A DNA stretch of 64,000 nt, from the NCBI GenBank assembly GCA_025560025.1, contig CP048486.1, forward strand, positions 1,864,001-1,928,000. Direction: 5' to 3'. Position 1 is the first letter of the stretch. Every line of letters starts with the position of its first letter. Made by a program: the position numbers and the translations under genes. Below the pieces are notes generated by a model. It saw nothing but the letters and a program-made list of their open reading frames with translations. It did not search any database and had not been told where the DNA came from. This DNA comes from Agrobacterium tumefaciens (GTDB taxonomy: Bacteria > Pseudomonadota > Alphaproteobacteria > Rhizobiales > Rhizobiaceae). Shown here piece after piece: positions 33,184-41,719 of this stretch.

Positions 33184-34134
33184 ATGTTAGCCGTCCTCAT
33201 CCGGCGTCTTTTAAGCCTCGTCATCACCCTGTTTGCCGTTTCCCTCATCATCTATGTCGTCATGGGCCTGCTGCCGGGCGATCCGGCGGCCATCATGCTC
33301 GGAACCTCGGCGAGCCCCGATACGCTCGCGGCGCTGCAGAAGCAGATGGGCCTCGATCAGCCGCTGCCGCTGCGTTATCTCCACTGGCTGGCCGGCGTGT
33401 TTCATGGCGATCTCGGGCAATCCTATACCTATGGCGTGCCGGTGGCGGGGCTGATCTTGGAGCGGCTCGCCGTTACCCTGCCGCTTGCGCTGCTGGCCGT
33501 TTGCCTTTCGGTGGCCATTGCCATTCCGCTCGGCGTGGCGGCGGCGCGGAGCCGTAACGGGGCGCTGGATTTTGCGGCCGGGCTGTTTTCGCATGTGGGC
33601 ATTGCCGTGCCCGGTTTCTGGGTCGGCCTGCTGCTCATCATCGTTTTTTCCACCACGCTCGGCTGGATGCCGGCCGGCGGTTTTCCCGGCTGGACGCCGA
33701 GCTTTTCAGCGGGTCTCACGGCGCTCATCCTTCCGGCGGTCGCGCTGGCGCTGTCGCAGGCCGGAGTTCTTACACGCGTCTGCCGCTCCGCCGTGCTGGA
33801 AGTGATGAATGAGGATTTCGTGCGCACTGCCCGAGCCAAGGGTCTGAGCGAGCGGGTGGCGCTGTGGCGGCATGCGGTGCCGAATGCGATGATCCCCGTC
33901 GTCACCATGATCGGCCTGCAATTCACCTTCCTCATTGCCGGCGCGGTGCTGGTGGAAAATGTCTTCAACCTGCCGGGTCTCGGGCGGCTTGCCTACCAGG
34001 CGCTGACCCAGCGCGATATCGTCGTCATGCAATCCGTTGTGCTGTTTTTCTCGGCGCTGGTGATCGTCATGAATTTCGTGGTCGATATCGCCTATCTCTT
34101 CATCGATCCGAGACTGCGGGCAGGTGCGCGATGA
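33184..34134 (+). CDS. ABC transporter permease, DppB type
   Basis: 316 residues with about six helices. Landmarks: LPGDPAAIMLGTSASPDTLAALQKQMGLDQPLPLRY, FHGDLGQSYTYGVPVAGLILERLAVTLPLA, and the coupling loop MNEDFVRTARAKGLSERVALWRHAVPNAMIPVVTMIG. It overlaps the DppC gene by 4 nt. It belongs to the ATPase-less transporter operon that starts at 31433. Confidence 0.92.
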   Translation: MLAVLIRRLLSLVITLFAVSLIIYVVMGLLPGDPAAIMLGTSASPDTLAALQKQMGLDQPLPLRYLHWLAGVFHGDLGQSYTYGVPVAGLILERLAVTLPLALLAVCLSVAIAIPLGVAAARSRNGALDFAAGLFSHVGIAVPGFWVGLLLIIVFSTTLGWMPAGGFPGWTPSFSAGLTALILPAVALALSQAGVLTRVCRSAVLEVMNEDFVRTARAKGLSERVALWRHAVPNAMIPVVTMIGLQFTFLIAGAVLVENVFNLPGLGRLAYQALTQRDIVVMQSVVLFFSALVIVMNFVVDIAYLFIDPRLRAGAR

Positions 34135-34952
34135 TGCGATTGATCCGTCGCCGCCCCGCCTTTGCCCTCGGCATCGCCGTCACGGTCTTTCTGGTCGCAG
34201 TCGCCCTGCTGTCGCTGGTCTGGACGCCGGTGTCCCCCACAAAGATGCAGATCGTCCAGAAGCTGAAATCGCCCTTCGTTTATGGCGGCCTCGGCACGGA
34301 TCATTTCGGCCGCGACGTGTTGTCGATGTTGATGGCCGGTGCGTGGAATTCGCTCTCCACCTCCATCGCCGCCGTCGCCATTGGCGCATTTATCGGCACG
34401 ACCATCGGCGTTGCGGTTGCGGCGCTGCGCGGTTTCACCGAAACCGTGGTCATGCGCATCTGCGACATCATTTTCGCCGTGCCGCCCATCCTGTCGGCCA
34501 TGATGCTCGGCGCCTTCATCGGCACAGGCCGTTTTACCGCCATCATCGCCATCGCCACCTTCATGGTGCCGGTCTTTGCCCGGCTGACGCTGGGGGCGGC
34601 GTTGCAGATATGGTCGCGGGAATATGTCACCGCCGCCACCAGCATCGGCCAGAACCGCGCCAAGATCACGCTTTTCCATATCGTGCCGAATATTTCCAAC
34701 CAGATCATCGTGCAGGTGACGATCCAGCTCGGTCTTGCGATATTGACGGAAGCAGGCCTTTCCTTCCTCGGTCTTGGCATGCCGCCGCCCGCCGCCACCT
34801 GGGGGCGGATGCTGGCCGATGCCCAGACCTATCTTGGCGTGGCACCCTGGCTCGCCATCATGCCCGGCCTTGCGATCGCGCTCGCCGTCTTCGGCCTCAA
34901 TCTTCTCGGCGACGGCCTGCGCGACCTGCTGGACCCGCGCGATACCAGCTGA
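34131..34952 (+). CDS. ABC transporter permease, DppC type
   Basis: 273 residues from the ATG at 34131, fixed by the 4-nt overlap. Landmarks: FVYGGLGTDHFGRDVLSMLMAGA, and the coupling loop IWSREYVTAATSIGQNRAKITLFHIVPNI, then LSFLGLGMPPPAATWGRMLADAQ. No ATPase gene follows. The next gene is an amidase, so the ATPase must come from elsewhere, possibly the fused ATPase at 42932 or DppDF at 28590-30172. Confidence 0.92.
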   Translation: MMRLIRRRPAFALGIAVTVFLVAVALLSLVWTPVSPTKMQIVQKLKSPFVYGGLGTDHFGRDVLSMLMAGAWNSLSTSIAAVAIGAFIGTTIGVAVAALRGFTETVVMRICDIIFAVPPILSAMMLGAFIGTGRFTAIIAIATFMVPVFARLTLGAALQIWSREYVTAATSIGQNRAKITLFHIVPNISNQIIVQVTIQLGLAILTEAGLSFLGLGMPPPAATWGRMLADAQTYLGVAPWLAIMPGLAIALAVFGLNLLGDGLRDLLDPRDTS

Positions 34953-35005
34953 CCGTTTCAAGCCGATATCGCCCTTATTTCCTGTTTTTCTGACGAGACG
35001 ATGCC

Positions 35006-36403
35006 ATGACCGATCTCATAGACCTCAACACGCTCGAAATCCTGGCGCTTTACCGGGATAAGAAGCTTTCGCCATCGGAATATTGGCAGGCGGTGGAGGC
35101 GCGTATCGATGCTTTCGAACCGGTGGTGAATGCACTTTATGCTTACGATCCGGAGGATGCACGCAGGCAGGCGTTGGCCTCGACGCAACGTTGGCAAAAA
35201 GGCGAAACGCGCGGGGCCCTCGATGGCATTCCGGTCTCGTTGAAGGAATTGATCGCCACGAAAGGCCATCCGGTGCCGCTTGGCACCAAAGCGGTGGAAC
35301 TGGTGCCTGCGGTCGACGACGCGCCGGTGGCCGCCCGCTGCCGTGAGGATGGCGCGATTATTTACGCCAAGACGACCTGCCCGGACTACGGCATGTTGTC
35401 CTCCGGTCTTTCCAGTTTCCACAAGCTCAGCCGCAATCCGTGGGACCCCACCCAGAACCCCGGCGGCTCCAGCGCCGGTGCGGCCTCTGCCGGGGCTGCA
35501 GGTTATGGCACGCTGCATATCGGCACGGATATCGGTGGCTCGGTGCGGTTGCCGGCCGGCTGGACCGGCCTGTTCGGTTTCAAGCCGAGCCAAGGCCGCA
35601 TCCCGGTCGATCCCTATTATACCGGCCGCTGCGCCGGACCGATGACCCGCACCGTTGCCGATGCCGCCTATGCCATGGCGACGCTTTCGCGTCCCGACTG
35701 GCGCGATGGCACGGCGCTGCCGCCCAACGATATCAACTGGATGAACCTCGATATTAATGTAAAAGGCCTGAAAATCGGCCTGATGCTGGATGCCGGCTGC
35801 GGCCTGCCGCTGGACGAAGAGGTGCGCGACGCCGTGCTTTCCGCCGCAAAACTGTTCGAGGCTGCCGGCGCTATCGTCATCCCGGTCGAGCCGGTGTTGA
35901 CGCGGGAAATGCTGGACGGGCTGGACGATTTCTGGCGGGCGAAGTTCTGGGGCGACATGGCGGCGCTGAGCGCGGACCGTCGCGCCGCGATCCTTCCCTA
36001 TATTCATGAATGGGCGCAGAAGGGGGCGGATATTTCCGGCGCGCGCGCCGTTTTCGGTTTCAACCAGACCATGGAAATGCGTAAGGCTTGCGGGCGGTTG
36101 ATGCAGTCCGTTGATGTTGTGATTTCACCCGTCAATCCCATCGTGTCCTATCCGGCCGACTGGGCCTCGCCCACCAATGATCCCGAACTCCCCTTCGAAC
36201 ATATCGCCTTCACGGTGCCGTGGAACATGTCGGAACAGCCGGCCTCCTCGATCAATTGCGGCTTCTCCAGATCGGGAATGCCCATCGGCTTGCAGATCGT
36301 CGGGCCGCGTTACGAGGATTTGTTCGTGCTGAAGCTTTCAAAGGCCTTCGAGAACTGGGGCGGCGGTGTGAGACGCTGGCCGCAGCCGCCGCAGGCTCGC
36401 TGA
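35006..36403 (+). CDS. Amidase-signature-family amidase
   Basis: 465 residues, a normal length. The Ser-cisSer-Lys triad is intact: Lys80 in GIPVSLKELI, Ser155 in NPGGSSAGAA and Ser179 in TDIGGSVRLPA. The family hydrolyses amide bonds (aryl or acyl amides, GatA-type). It follows the permease genes by 53 nt in the same direction and is probably co-transcribed, so it may process the imported ligand. There is no signal peptide, hence a cytoplasmic enzyme. The specificity is unknown. Confidence 0.9.
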   Translation: MTDLIDLNTLEILALYRDKKLSPSEYWQAVEARIDAFEPVVNALYAYDPEDARRQALASTQRWQKGETRGALDGIPVSLKELIATKGHPVPLGTKAVELVPAVDDAPVAARCREDGAIIYAKTTCPDYGMLSSGLSSFHKLSRNPWDPTQNPGGSSAGAASAGAAGYGTLHIGTDIGGSVRLPAGWTGLFGFKPSQGRIPVDPYYTGRCAGPMTRTVADAAYAMATLSRPDWRDGTALPPNDINWMNLDINVKGLKIGLMLDAGCGLPLDEEVRDAVLSAAKLFEAAGAIVIPVEPVLTREMLDGLDDFWRAKFWGDMAALSADRRAAILPYIHEWAQKGADISGARAVFGFNQTMEMRKACGRLMQSVDVVISPVNPIVSYPADWASPTNDPELPFEHIAFTVPWNMSEQPASSINCGFSRSGMPIGLQIVGPRYEDLFVLKLSKAFENWGGGVRRWPQPPQAR

Positions 36404-36499
36404 TCCACCTTTATCGGGCTTGTAGTATTGCCATAATACCCGCATCTCGATCCCGCCTGTTAGGGTGCCCAAAGGCATTCGAAAACGGGAGGAGCAGAC

Positions 36500-37066
36500 A
36501 TGCCGAAGAAGATTTTGATGATCACCGGCGATTTCGCCGAGGATTATGAGACCATGGTGCCGTTCCAGACGCTGCTCGCGGTCGGCCACACGGTGCACGC
36601 CGTCTGCCCCGGCAAGAAGGCGGGCCAGACCATTGCCACGGCCATCCATGATTTCGAGGGCGACCAGACCTATTCGGAAAAACGCGGCCATAATTTCGCG
36701 CTCAACGCCACCTTCGCCGATATCAAGGTTGCGGATTACGATGCGCTGGTCATTCCCGGCGGCCGCGCGCCGGAATATCTGCGGCTCAATGCGGATGTGC
36801 TGACTGCGGTGAAACATTTCTTCGAGGCCGACAAGCCGGTGGCCGCCGTTTGCCATGGCGCGCAATTGCTCGCGGCTGCGGGCGTCCTGAAGGGCCGCAC
36901 CTGCTCGGCCTATCCCGCCTGCCGCCCCGAAGTGGAACTGGCGGGCGGCACCTATGCCGATATCGCCATCGATGCGGCCGTTACCGACGGCAAGCTGGTA
37001 ACGGCGCCCGCATGGCCGGCGCATCCGGCCTGGCTTTCGCAATTCATGGCCGTGCTCGGCAAATAG
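36500..37066 (+). CDS. DJ-1/PfpI-family protein
   Basis: 188 residues, with GGGAGGAG before the ATG. The nucleophile elbow is AVCHGAQ (Cys118-His119), and the conserved Glu of the DJ-1 site is in GDFAEDYE (about residue 14). The family includes intracellular peptidase-like proteins, glyoxalases and deglycase-type stress proteins. The exact reaction is not readable. Inside the cell it could act on aldehydes or damaged proteins. A terminator follows, so it ends the amidase transcription unit or stands alone. Confidence 0.87.
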   Translation: MPKKILMITGDFAEDYETMVPFQTLLAVGHTVHAVCPGKKAGQTIATAIHDFEGDQTYSEKRGHNFALNATFADIKVADYDALVIPGGRAPEYLRLNADVLTAVKHFFEADKPVAAVCHGAQLLAAAGVLKGRTCSAYPACRPEVELAGGTYADIAIDAAVTDGKLVTAPAWPAHPAWLSQFMAVLGK

Positions 37067-37073
37067 GCCAGCG

Positions 37074-37100
37074 AAACGGGGCTTTTTCCGGCCCCGTTTT
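37074..37100 (+). terminator. Intrinsic terminator after the DJ-1/PfpI gene
   Basis: A 9-bp perfect stem, AAACGGGGC at 37074-37082 with GCCCCGTTT at 37091-37099, and an 8-nt loop. It lies 8 nt after the stop, and the right arm ends in four T. Confidence 0.75.
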
Positions 37101-37135
37101 CCGCCTATCTTTCAGGCGTGGTAAGGGAGGAAACC

Positions 37136-37486
37136 ATGTGCAAGCTTTTCATCAAGGCAGACCCGACGCTCTGGGAGAGCCATACGCGATCGCTCAGGAT
37201 CGATGGCATGGTCACCAGCGTGCGGCTTGAAAACTTCTTCTGGTCGACGCTGGACGAGATCGCGCGGCGTGACGGCATGAACAGCGTGCAGCTGATCGCC
37301 AAGCTCTATAATGAATCGATCGATGCCGGGCACGATCTCGGCAATTTCACCTCCTTCCTGCGGGTTTGCTGCGGGCGTTATCTGGCGCTTCAGCTTTCCG
37401 GCGATATTCCGGCGCGCAGCGATATTCCGATTGCGGCACTGGATGCGGACAGCATCCTTGAGGCAGAGCAGGTGAATTACCACTAG
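37136..37486 (+). CDS. Ribbon-helix-helix domain protein
   Basis: 116 residues from the ATG at 37136, which follows GGGAGGAAA; an in-frame GTG at 37118 is less likely. The central part fits a ribbon-helix-helix DNA-binding fold: SLRIDGMVTSVRLENFFWSTLDEIARRDGMNSVQLIAKLYNE splits into a short strand (TSVRLE) and two helices. Such proteins (RHH_4-like) are common in alphaproteobacteria, usually stand alone, and probably act as small regulators. No toxin gene is adjacent, so it is not an obvious antitoxin. Confidence 0.8.
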   Translation: MCKLFIKADPTLWESHTRSLRIDGMVTSVRLENFFWSTLDEIARRDGMNSVQLIAKLYNESIDAGHDLGNFTSFLRVCCGRYLALQLSGDIPARSDIPIAALDADSILEAEQVNYH

Positions 37487-37527
37487 GTGGCAACTTTGCG
37501 CTTGATAGTTGGTCAACGTGCATTCGA

Positions 37528-37604
37528 CGTCATCCTCGGGCTTGTCCCGAGGATCCACCATCACGTGTGGCAATGGATCCTCGGGTCAAGCCCGAGGATG
37601 ACGT
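37528..37604. repeat. Palindromic intergenic repeat, family A, copy 2
   Basis: About 77 bp made of two 31-nt arms that pair with one mismatch (left arm starts ACGTCATCCTCGGGCTTG). Each arm also folds on itself (CCTCGGG/CCCGAGG). It sits between the convergent RHH gene and the leftward DppC gene, where it could act as a bidirectional terminator or simply be a mobile repeat. Confidence 0.85.
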
Positions 37605-37637
37605 GGAGAGGTTCTTGTGACGCAGGAACGCGTCTCC

Positions 37638-38558
37638 TCAGCTCTTCAGCGCCCGCGGGTCGAGCGCATCGCGCACCGCATCACCGATATAGTTGACGCT
37701 CAGAACCGTCAGCGAGATCGCCAGCCCCGGCCACAAAACGCGCGAGGGCGTCAGTTGCAGGAAGTTTGCGCCGTCGAACAGCAGCCGTCCCCAGGTCGGG
37801 AAATCGGAGGGGAAGCCGAGGCCGAGGAAGGACAGCGCGGATTCCGTGATGATGGCGGCGGCGATACCGAGCGTGGCCGAGACCATGATCGAACTCAGCA
37901 CATTCGGCAATATATGCCTGAGGATGATGCGGTATTCGCGCATGCCGCTCGATTTCGCCGCCATGATGAATTCCTGGCTTTTGATCGTCAGCACATCGCC
38001 GCGCACGATACGGGCCGTATGCATCCAGCTGGTTATCCCGATCACGAAGACGATCAGGATGAAGATGCCGGTTTCCGGCCCGAAGGCGGCGCGCAGCGTA
38101 TCGCGAAACAGCATCAGGATGACGAGCAGCAGCGGCAAAAGCGGCAGGGCCAGGAACAGGTCGGTCAGCCGCATCAGCGGACCGTCCAGCCTGCGGAAAT
38201 AGCCAGACAGCACCCCCACCAGCGTGCCGAGAAACAGCGCCAGCAGCATGGCGGTGATACCGACGGCAAGCGAGATGCGGCCGCCGGCCAGAACCTGCGC
38301 CAGCATGTCCTTGCCGAGATTATCGGTGCCGAAGGGATGCGCCCATGATGGCCACTGGTTGCGCTCCCTCACATTGATGGCGTTGGGCGCGACGGTGTGG
38401 ATATAGGGGCCGACATAGACAGCAAGCAGGATGAAGACGAAAACGATCAGCCCTGCCACGCCGCCCTTGTGAACGCGGAACTGTTTCCAGATATCGGCAA
38501 GGGCGGATTGCGTGGGGGTGGCCGCAACCGTCGGCGCTGCGATGGTGGCGTCAGTCAT
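37638..38558 (-). CDS. ABC transporter permease, DppC type (leftward operon)
   Basis: 306 residues from the ATG at 38558, which overlaps the DppB stop by 8 nt; the longer open frame upstream lies inside DppB. An N-terminal cytoplasmic part is followed by helices. Landmarks: WAHPFGTDNLGKDMLAQVLAGGR, and the coupling loop IKSQEFIMAAKSSGMREYRIILRHILPNVLSSIMV, then LSFLGLGFPSDFPTWGRLL. It is the last gene of a leftward binding protein-DppB-DppC unit. Confidence 0.92.
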   Translation of the reverse strand: MTDATIAAPTVAATPTQSALADIWKQFRVHKGGVAGLIVFVFILLAVYVGPYIHTVAPNAINVRERNQWPSWAHPFGTDNLGKDMLAQVLAGGRISLAVGITAMLLALFLGTLVGVLSGYFRRLDGPLMRLTDLFLALPLLPLLLVILMLFRDTLRAAFGPETGIFILIVFVIGITSWMHTARIVRGDVLTIKSQEFIMAAKSSGMREYRIILRHILPNVLSSIMVSATLGIAAAIITESALSFLGLGFPSDFPTWGRLLFDGANFLQLTPSRVLWPGLAISLTVLSVNYIGDAVRDALDPRALKS

Positions 38559-39561
38559 AGCGGATCCTCGGGTCGAGAATGCCGTACAGCACGTCGGCAA
38601 TCAGGTTGAAGAGCACGATCAGTACCGCGAAAATGAAGGTCAGCGTCTGCACCAGCGGAATATCCGCGCCCTGAACGGCGGTGATCAGCAATTGGCCAAG
38701 CCCGTTCACGCGGAAGATTTGCTCGGTGATGATGGCGCCGGAAAAGATCGTCGGCACGCCGAGCGCAATCACCGTCACCACCGGGATCAGGCTGTTGCGC
38801 AGCACGTGGATGAGCAGCACGGATTTTTCCTTCACGCCCTTGGCGCGTGCGGTGCGCACATAATCCTGGTGCAGATTGTCCAGCATCGAGGCGCGCACGA
38901 AGCGGCTGATCTGCGAGACATTGTAGAGCGTCAGCACCAGCACGGGCAGGAACATCTGCTTCACCTGCGCCACGAAACTTCCCCAGTCTGTCACTTGAAG
39001 ATTGGTATCATAAACGGAAGGGAACCATTGCAGGTAGGAGCTGAAGATGACGACTAGCAGCACGCCAGTGAAGAAGGTCGGCACCGAATAACCGACCATC
39101 GAGACGAAGGTGCCGATCTGGTCGAAGATCGAATATTGCTTGTAGGCGGAAATCACGCCGATCGGGATCGCCAGCAGCGCACCGAAGAGATAGGCGAGGC
39201 CTACCACCCACAATGTCTGTGGCATGCGCTGAATGACGAGATCGACCACCGGGCTGCGTGTCGCCCAGGAGAGCACCCGCATGCGGCTGCCATCGCCGAT
39301 CTGCCAGCCGGTCAGCCTTTCAATGAGGTTCAGCGGTTCGTTGATGAAGAATTGCTGCAGCCACATCAGGTAACGGATGAAGAAGGGCTGATCGAGGCCA
39401 AGCGAGGCGCGGATTTGCTCACGCACTTCCGGCGGGATGGTGAGCGGCAGATCGCCGGTCGGGTCGTTCGGCGCAAGATCGAGCAGCGCGAAGATGACGA
39501 AGCTGATGACGAGCAGCGTCGGTACGGCAAAGGCAAGCCGCCGGAGCGTAAAGGTAAACAT
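38551..39561 (-). CDS. ABC transporter permease, DppB type (leftward operon)
   Basis: 336 residues with about six helices. Landmarks: LDLAPNDPTGDLPLTIPPEVREQIRASLGLDQPFFIRYLMWLQQF, RMPQTLWVVGLAYLFG, and the coupling loop MLDNLHQDYVRTARAKGVKEKSVLLIHVLRNSLIPVV. The periplasmic region between the first two helices is longer than in the DppB proteins at 26597 and 33184. The gene lies 142 bp after its binding-protein gene, which is separated from it by a stem-loop. Confidence 0.92.
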   Translation of the reverse strand: MFTFTLRRLAFAVPTLLVISFVIFALLDLAPNDPTGDLPLTIPPEVREQIRASLGLDQPFFIRYLMWLQQFFINEPLNLIERLTGWQIGDGSRMRVLSWATRSPVVDLVIQRMPQTLWVVGLAYLFGALLAIPIGVISAYKQYSIFDQIGTFVSMVGYSVPTFFTGVLLVVIFSSYLQWFPSVYDTNLQVTDWGSFVAQVKQMFLPVLVLTLYNVSQISRFVRASMLDNLHQDYVRTARAKGVKEKSVLLIHVLRNSLIPVVTVIALGVPTIFSGAIITEQIFRVNGLGQLLITAVQGADIPLVQTLTFIFAVLIVLFNLIADVLYGILDPRIRYD

Positions 39562-39665
39562 CTGAAACTCTCCAGACCCAGAGCGCGGCAGGACGAAAAT
39601 TGGGAGCGTTTTCGCCTTAACGCGGCAAATGTGTCTTCAGATCATGGTCCAGGGGCATGCAGAAG

Positions 39666-39692
39666 GCCGGCCTCTCCGGGGGAGAAGCCGGC
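39666..39692 (-). other. Stem-loop between binding-protein and permease genes
   Basis: A 12-position stem with one mismatch (arms 39666-39677 and 39681-39692, 3-nt loop) lies just after the binding-protein stop on the leftward strand. It has no T-run, so protection of the upstream mRNA end is more likely than full termination. Confidence 0.6.
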
Positions 39693-39703
39693 GCATCTGC
39701 GTG

Positions 39704-41413
39704 TTACTTCTTGCGGGACCAGTCCGCGACGTTCCAGAGTTCCGAATCCCAGGCATTCATGCGAACGCCTTCCAGCGTCAGCGAATGCGAGGAAACGCTG
39801 CCGCGGTGGATGAGCGGAATATGCGCGCCTTCCTCCGTCAGCATGTCGTTCAGCTGCTTGGAAATTTCACCGCGCTTGGCAAGGTCTGCGGTCTTGGAGA
39901 GTTCGCCGACCAGCTTGTCGAATGCCGGGTTGCAATAACGCGGAATGTTTTGCCCCTGCCAGCCGTTAGCGGGTGCCGGGATCTTGTCGCACAGCCATTC
40001 CGCCAGATATTTTTCCGGGTCGGTGCCGTCGAAATTATTGGTGTACATTTCGACGTCGGCATAAAATTTCTGGAAGGTATCCGGGCTTGCCGGGTCGCCG
40101 CCGAAGAAGACCGAGGCGCTGACATTGCGCAGCTCGGAAGCGACGCCGATCTGCGACCACATGTCCTTCACCAGTTCCTGCGTGGCCTGGCGAACAGAAT
40201 TGGTGGAGGTCTGGTAGAGGAAGGAGAGCTTCACGCCGTTCTTGGCGCGGATGCCGTCCGCACCCTTTACCCAGCCGGCATCGTCCAGCAGCTTGTTTGC
40301 GCCTTCCACATCCTGCTTCAGGCACCAGCTGTCATTCTTGGTGGAAGCGAAGGCTTCCGGCGCCGGCACGATATTGCAGGTCGGCTTGCCCGCCTCACCA
40401 TAACCGGCCTCGTCGATGATATCGCGGTCGATGGCAAGCGAAAGCGCACGGCGCACGGCCGGGTCTGATATGGCCGGGTGCGGGCCGCCCTCCTTGGTGG
40501 AGCGCTTGTCGCCGAGCGACGGATCGGGATTGTACCAGTTGAGATTGATACGTTCGACCTGGGTGCCGAAGGCGGTTTCCAGCTTGCCTTTACCGGCAGC
40601 CACCATGGTGGCGAGGACTTCCGGCTCCACCTGCATGTTCCAGGCATAGTCGAATTCGCCGGTTTCCAGCACGGCGCGCGCGGCAGAAGCGGCATCGCCG
40701 CCGCCCTTCAGGGTTGCGGTGGCGAAGGCGGGCTTGGCGGGGTCGCGGTAATTGGTGTTGGCGACGAAGCTGATCACGTCGTTCGGCTTGAAATCCTTGA
40801 CCACGAAGGGGCCGGTGCCGATGGGGCCGAAATTGGCGGAAGTGCAGCCGGGCGCAGCAGCGCCAACGCATTTTTCAAACTGCTTCTTCTGGATAACCGG
40901 CGATTGCGCGCCGACGAATGCGGAATAGGGGTAAGGTTTCGGTTCGGTGAAGCTGATCTTGACGGTATGGGCGTCGACGGCCTCGACATTCTTCACGCCT
41001 TCATATTGCGCCGCCTGCGCGCAGCCGCCATCCGGTGCAAGGCAATATTTCCAGGTGAAAATGACGTCCTCGGCGGTGAACGGTGTGCCATCCGACCATT
41101 TCACGTCGCTTTTCAGCTTCCAGGTCATGCTGAGCAGGTCCTTCGCGACGCCGCCATTGTCGACCGTCGGAATTTCGGTGACCAGCATCGGCACCAGCTC
41201 GCCCTTTTCGTCGTAGCGCGCCAGCGGCTCAATCACCATGGACGAGCTGTAGACTTCCTTCGTGCCCGCAGAAAGATAAGGGTTAAGTGTCGATACGGCC
41301 TGCCAGAACAGGATTTTCAGTTCGCCGTCACTGCCACGCTCGGCATGGGCGGCAGAGCCTGCCAGAGCCATGGCCGCCACCGTGCTGGCAAAGAGAACGC
41401 TGCGCTTCTTCAT
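39704..41413 (-). CDS. ABC transporter substrate-binding protein, family 5 (leftward operon)
   Basis: 569 residues with a good signal peptide (MKKRSVLFASTVAAMALAGSAAHA). The body shows family 5 features: FWQAVSTLNPYLSAGTKEVYSSSMVIEPLARYDEKGELVPMLVTEIPTVDNGG, WSDGTPFTAEDVIFTWKYCL. Five or more Cys (for example CLAPDGGCA, KCVGAAAPGC) suggest periplasmic disulphides, more than in the other two family 5 proteins here. It is divergent from the M20 amidohydrolase gene and its partner fused ATPase at 42932. The ligand is unknown. Confidence 0.9.
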   Translation of the reverse strand: MKKRSVLFASTVAAMALAGSAAHAERGSDGELKILFWQAVSTLNPYLSAGTKEVYSSSMVIEPLARYDEKGELVPMLVTEIPTVDNGGVAKDLLSMTWKLKSDVKWSDGTPFTAEDVIFTWKYCLAPDGGCAQAAQYEGVKNVEAVDAHTVKISFTEPKPYPYSAFVGAQSPVIQKKQFEKCVGAAAPGCTSANFGPIGTGPFVVKDFKPNDVISFVANTNYRDPAKPAFATATLKGGGDAASAARAVLETGEFDYAWNMQVEPEVLATMVAAGKGKLETAFGTQVERINLNWYNPDPSLGDKRSTKEGGPHPAISDPAVRRALSLAIDRDIIDEAGYGEAGKPTCNIVPAPEAFASTKNDSWCLKQDVEGANKLLDDAGWVKGADGIRAKNGVKLSFLYQTSTNSVRQATQELVKDMWSQIGVASELRNVSASVFFGGDPASPDTFQKFYADVEMYTNNFDGTDPEKYLAEWLCDKIPAPANGWQGQNIPRYCNPAFDKLVGELSKTADLAKRGEISKQLNDMLTEEGAHIPLIHRGSVSSHSLTLEGVRMNAWDSELWNVADWSRKK

Positions 41414-41719
41414 TGTTGTTTTCCCCTTTTTTGGATTTTATCTATTTGAATGTTTGACGCTTTTCCCGTCGTCATGTGCAAGGTCTGTTCTTGTAAGTAT
41501 TTGACTTTGCTAAGGAATAATCCTCCATTCCCGATGATGCTATTGTCAGTTTTTTTGAAAAGCAAGCCCCAAACTTTTATTGATGAACAAAATTTGTGCC
41601 ATTCGCCTTTAGGCCTATTTTTCGCTCATGCAGCAAAATTCATACTTGCAAAAGCAGAAATTCCAAACGCAATATGGCTCCCGACAACCCGGCGGGGAAC
41701 AAAAAAAGGAAAAATGGGA
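41414..41719. other. AT-rich divergent promoter region (about 306 bp)
   Basis: No gene is seen, although a frame is open through it. It separates the leftward binding-protein gene from the rightward M20 gene and is much richer in A and T than both. It holds T-runs (CCCCTTTTTTGG near 41425, CAGTTTTTTTGA near 41550), a TTGACT at 41501, and the small palindrome TAGGCCTA near 41612. It must carry promoters for both directions. No regulator gene adjoins it and no clear operator stands out. Confidence 0.5.

Noticed and set aside
33864..34130. Extended N-termini for DppC-type genes (also at 27229 and 28203)
   Set aside because: These extensions lie entirely within the preceding permease genes in another frame. 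The 4-nt ATGA overlaps give the true starts.
41450..41713. N-terminal extension of the M20 protein by 90 codons, or a separate small gene
   Set aside because: The frame is open but lies in AT-rich promoter DNA, has no ribosome site, and the subfamily starts at MPILNRV.
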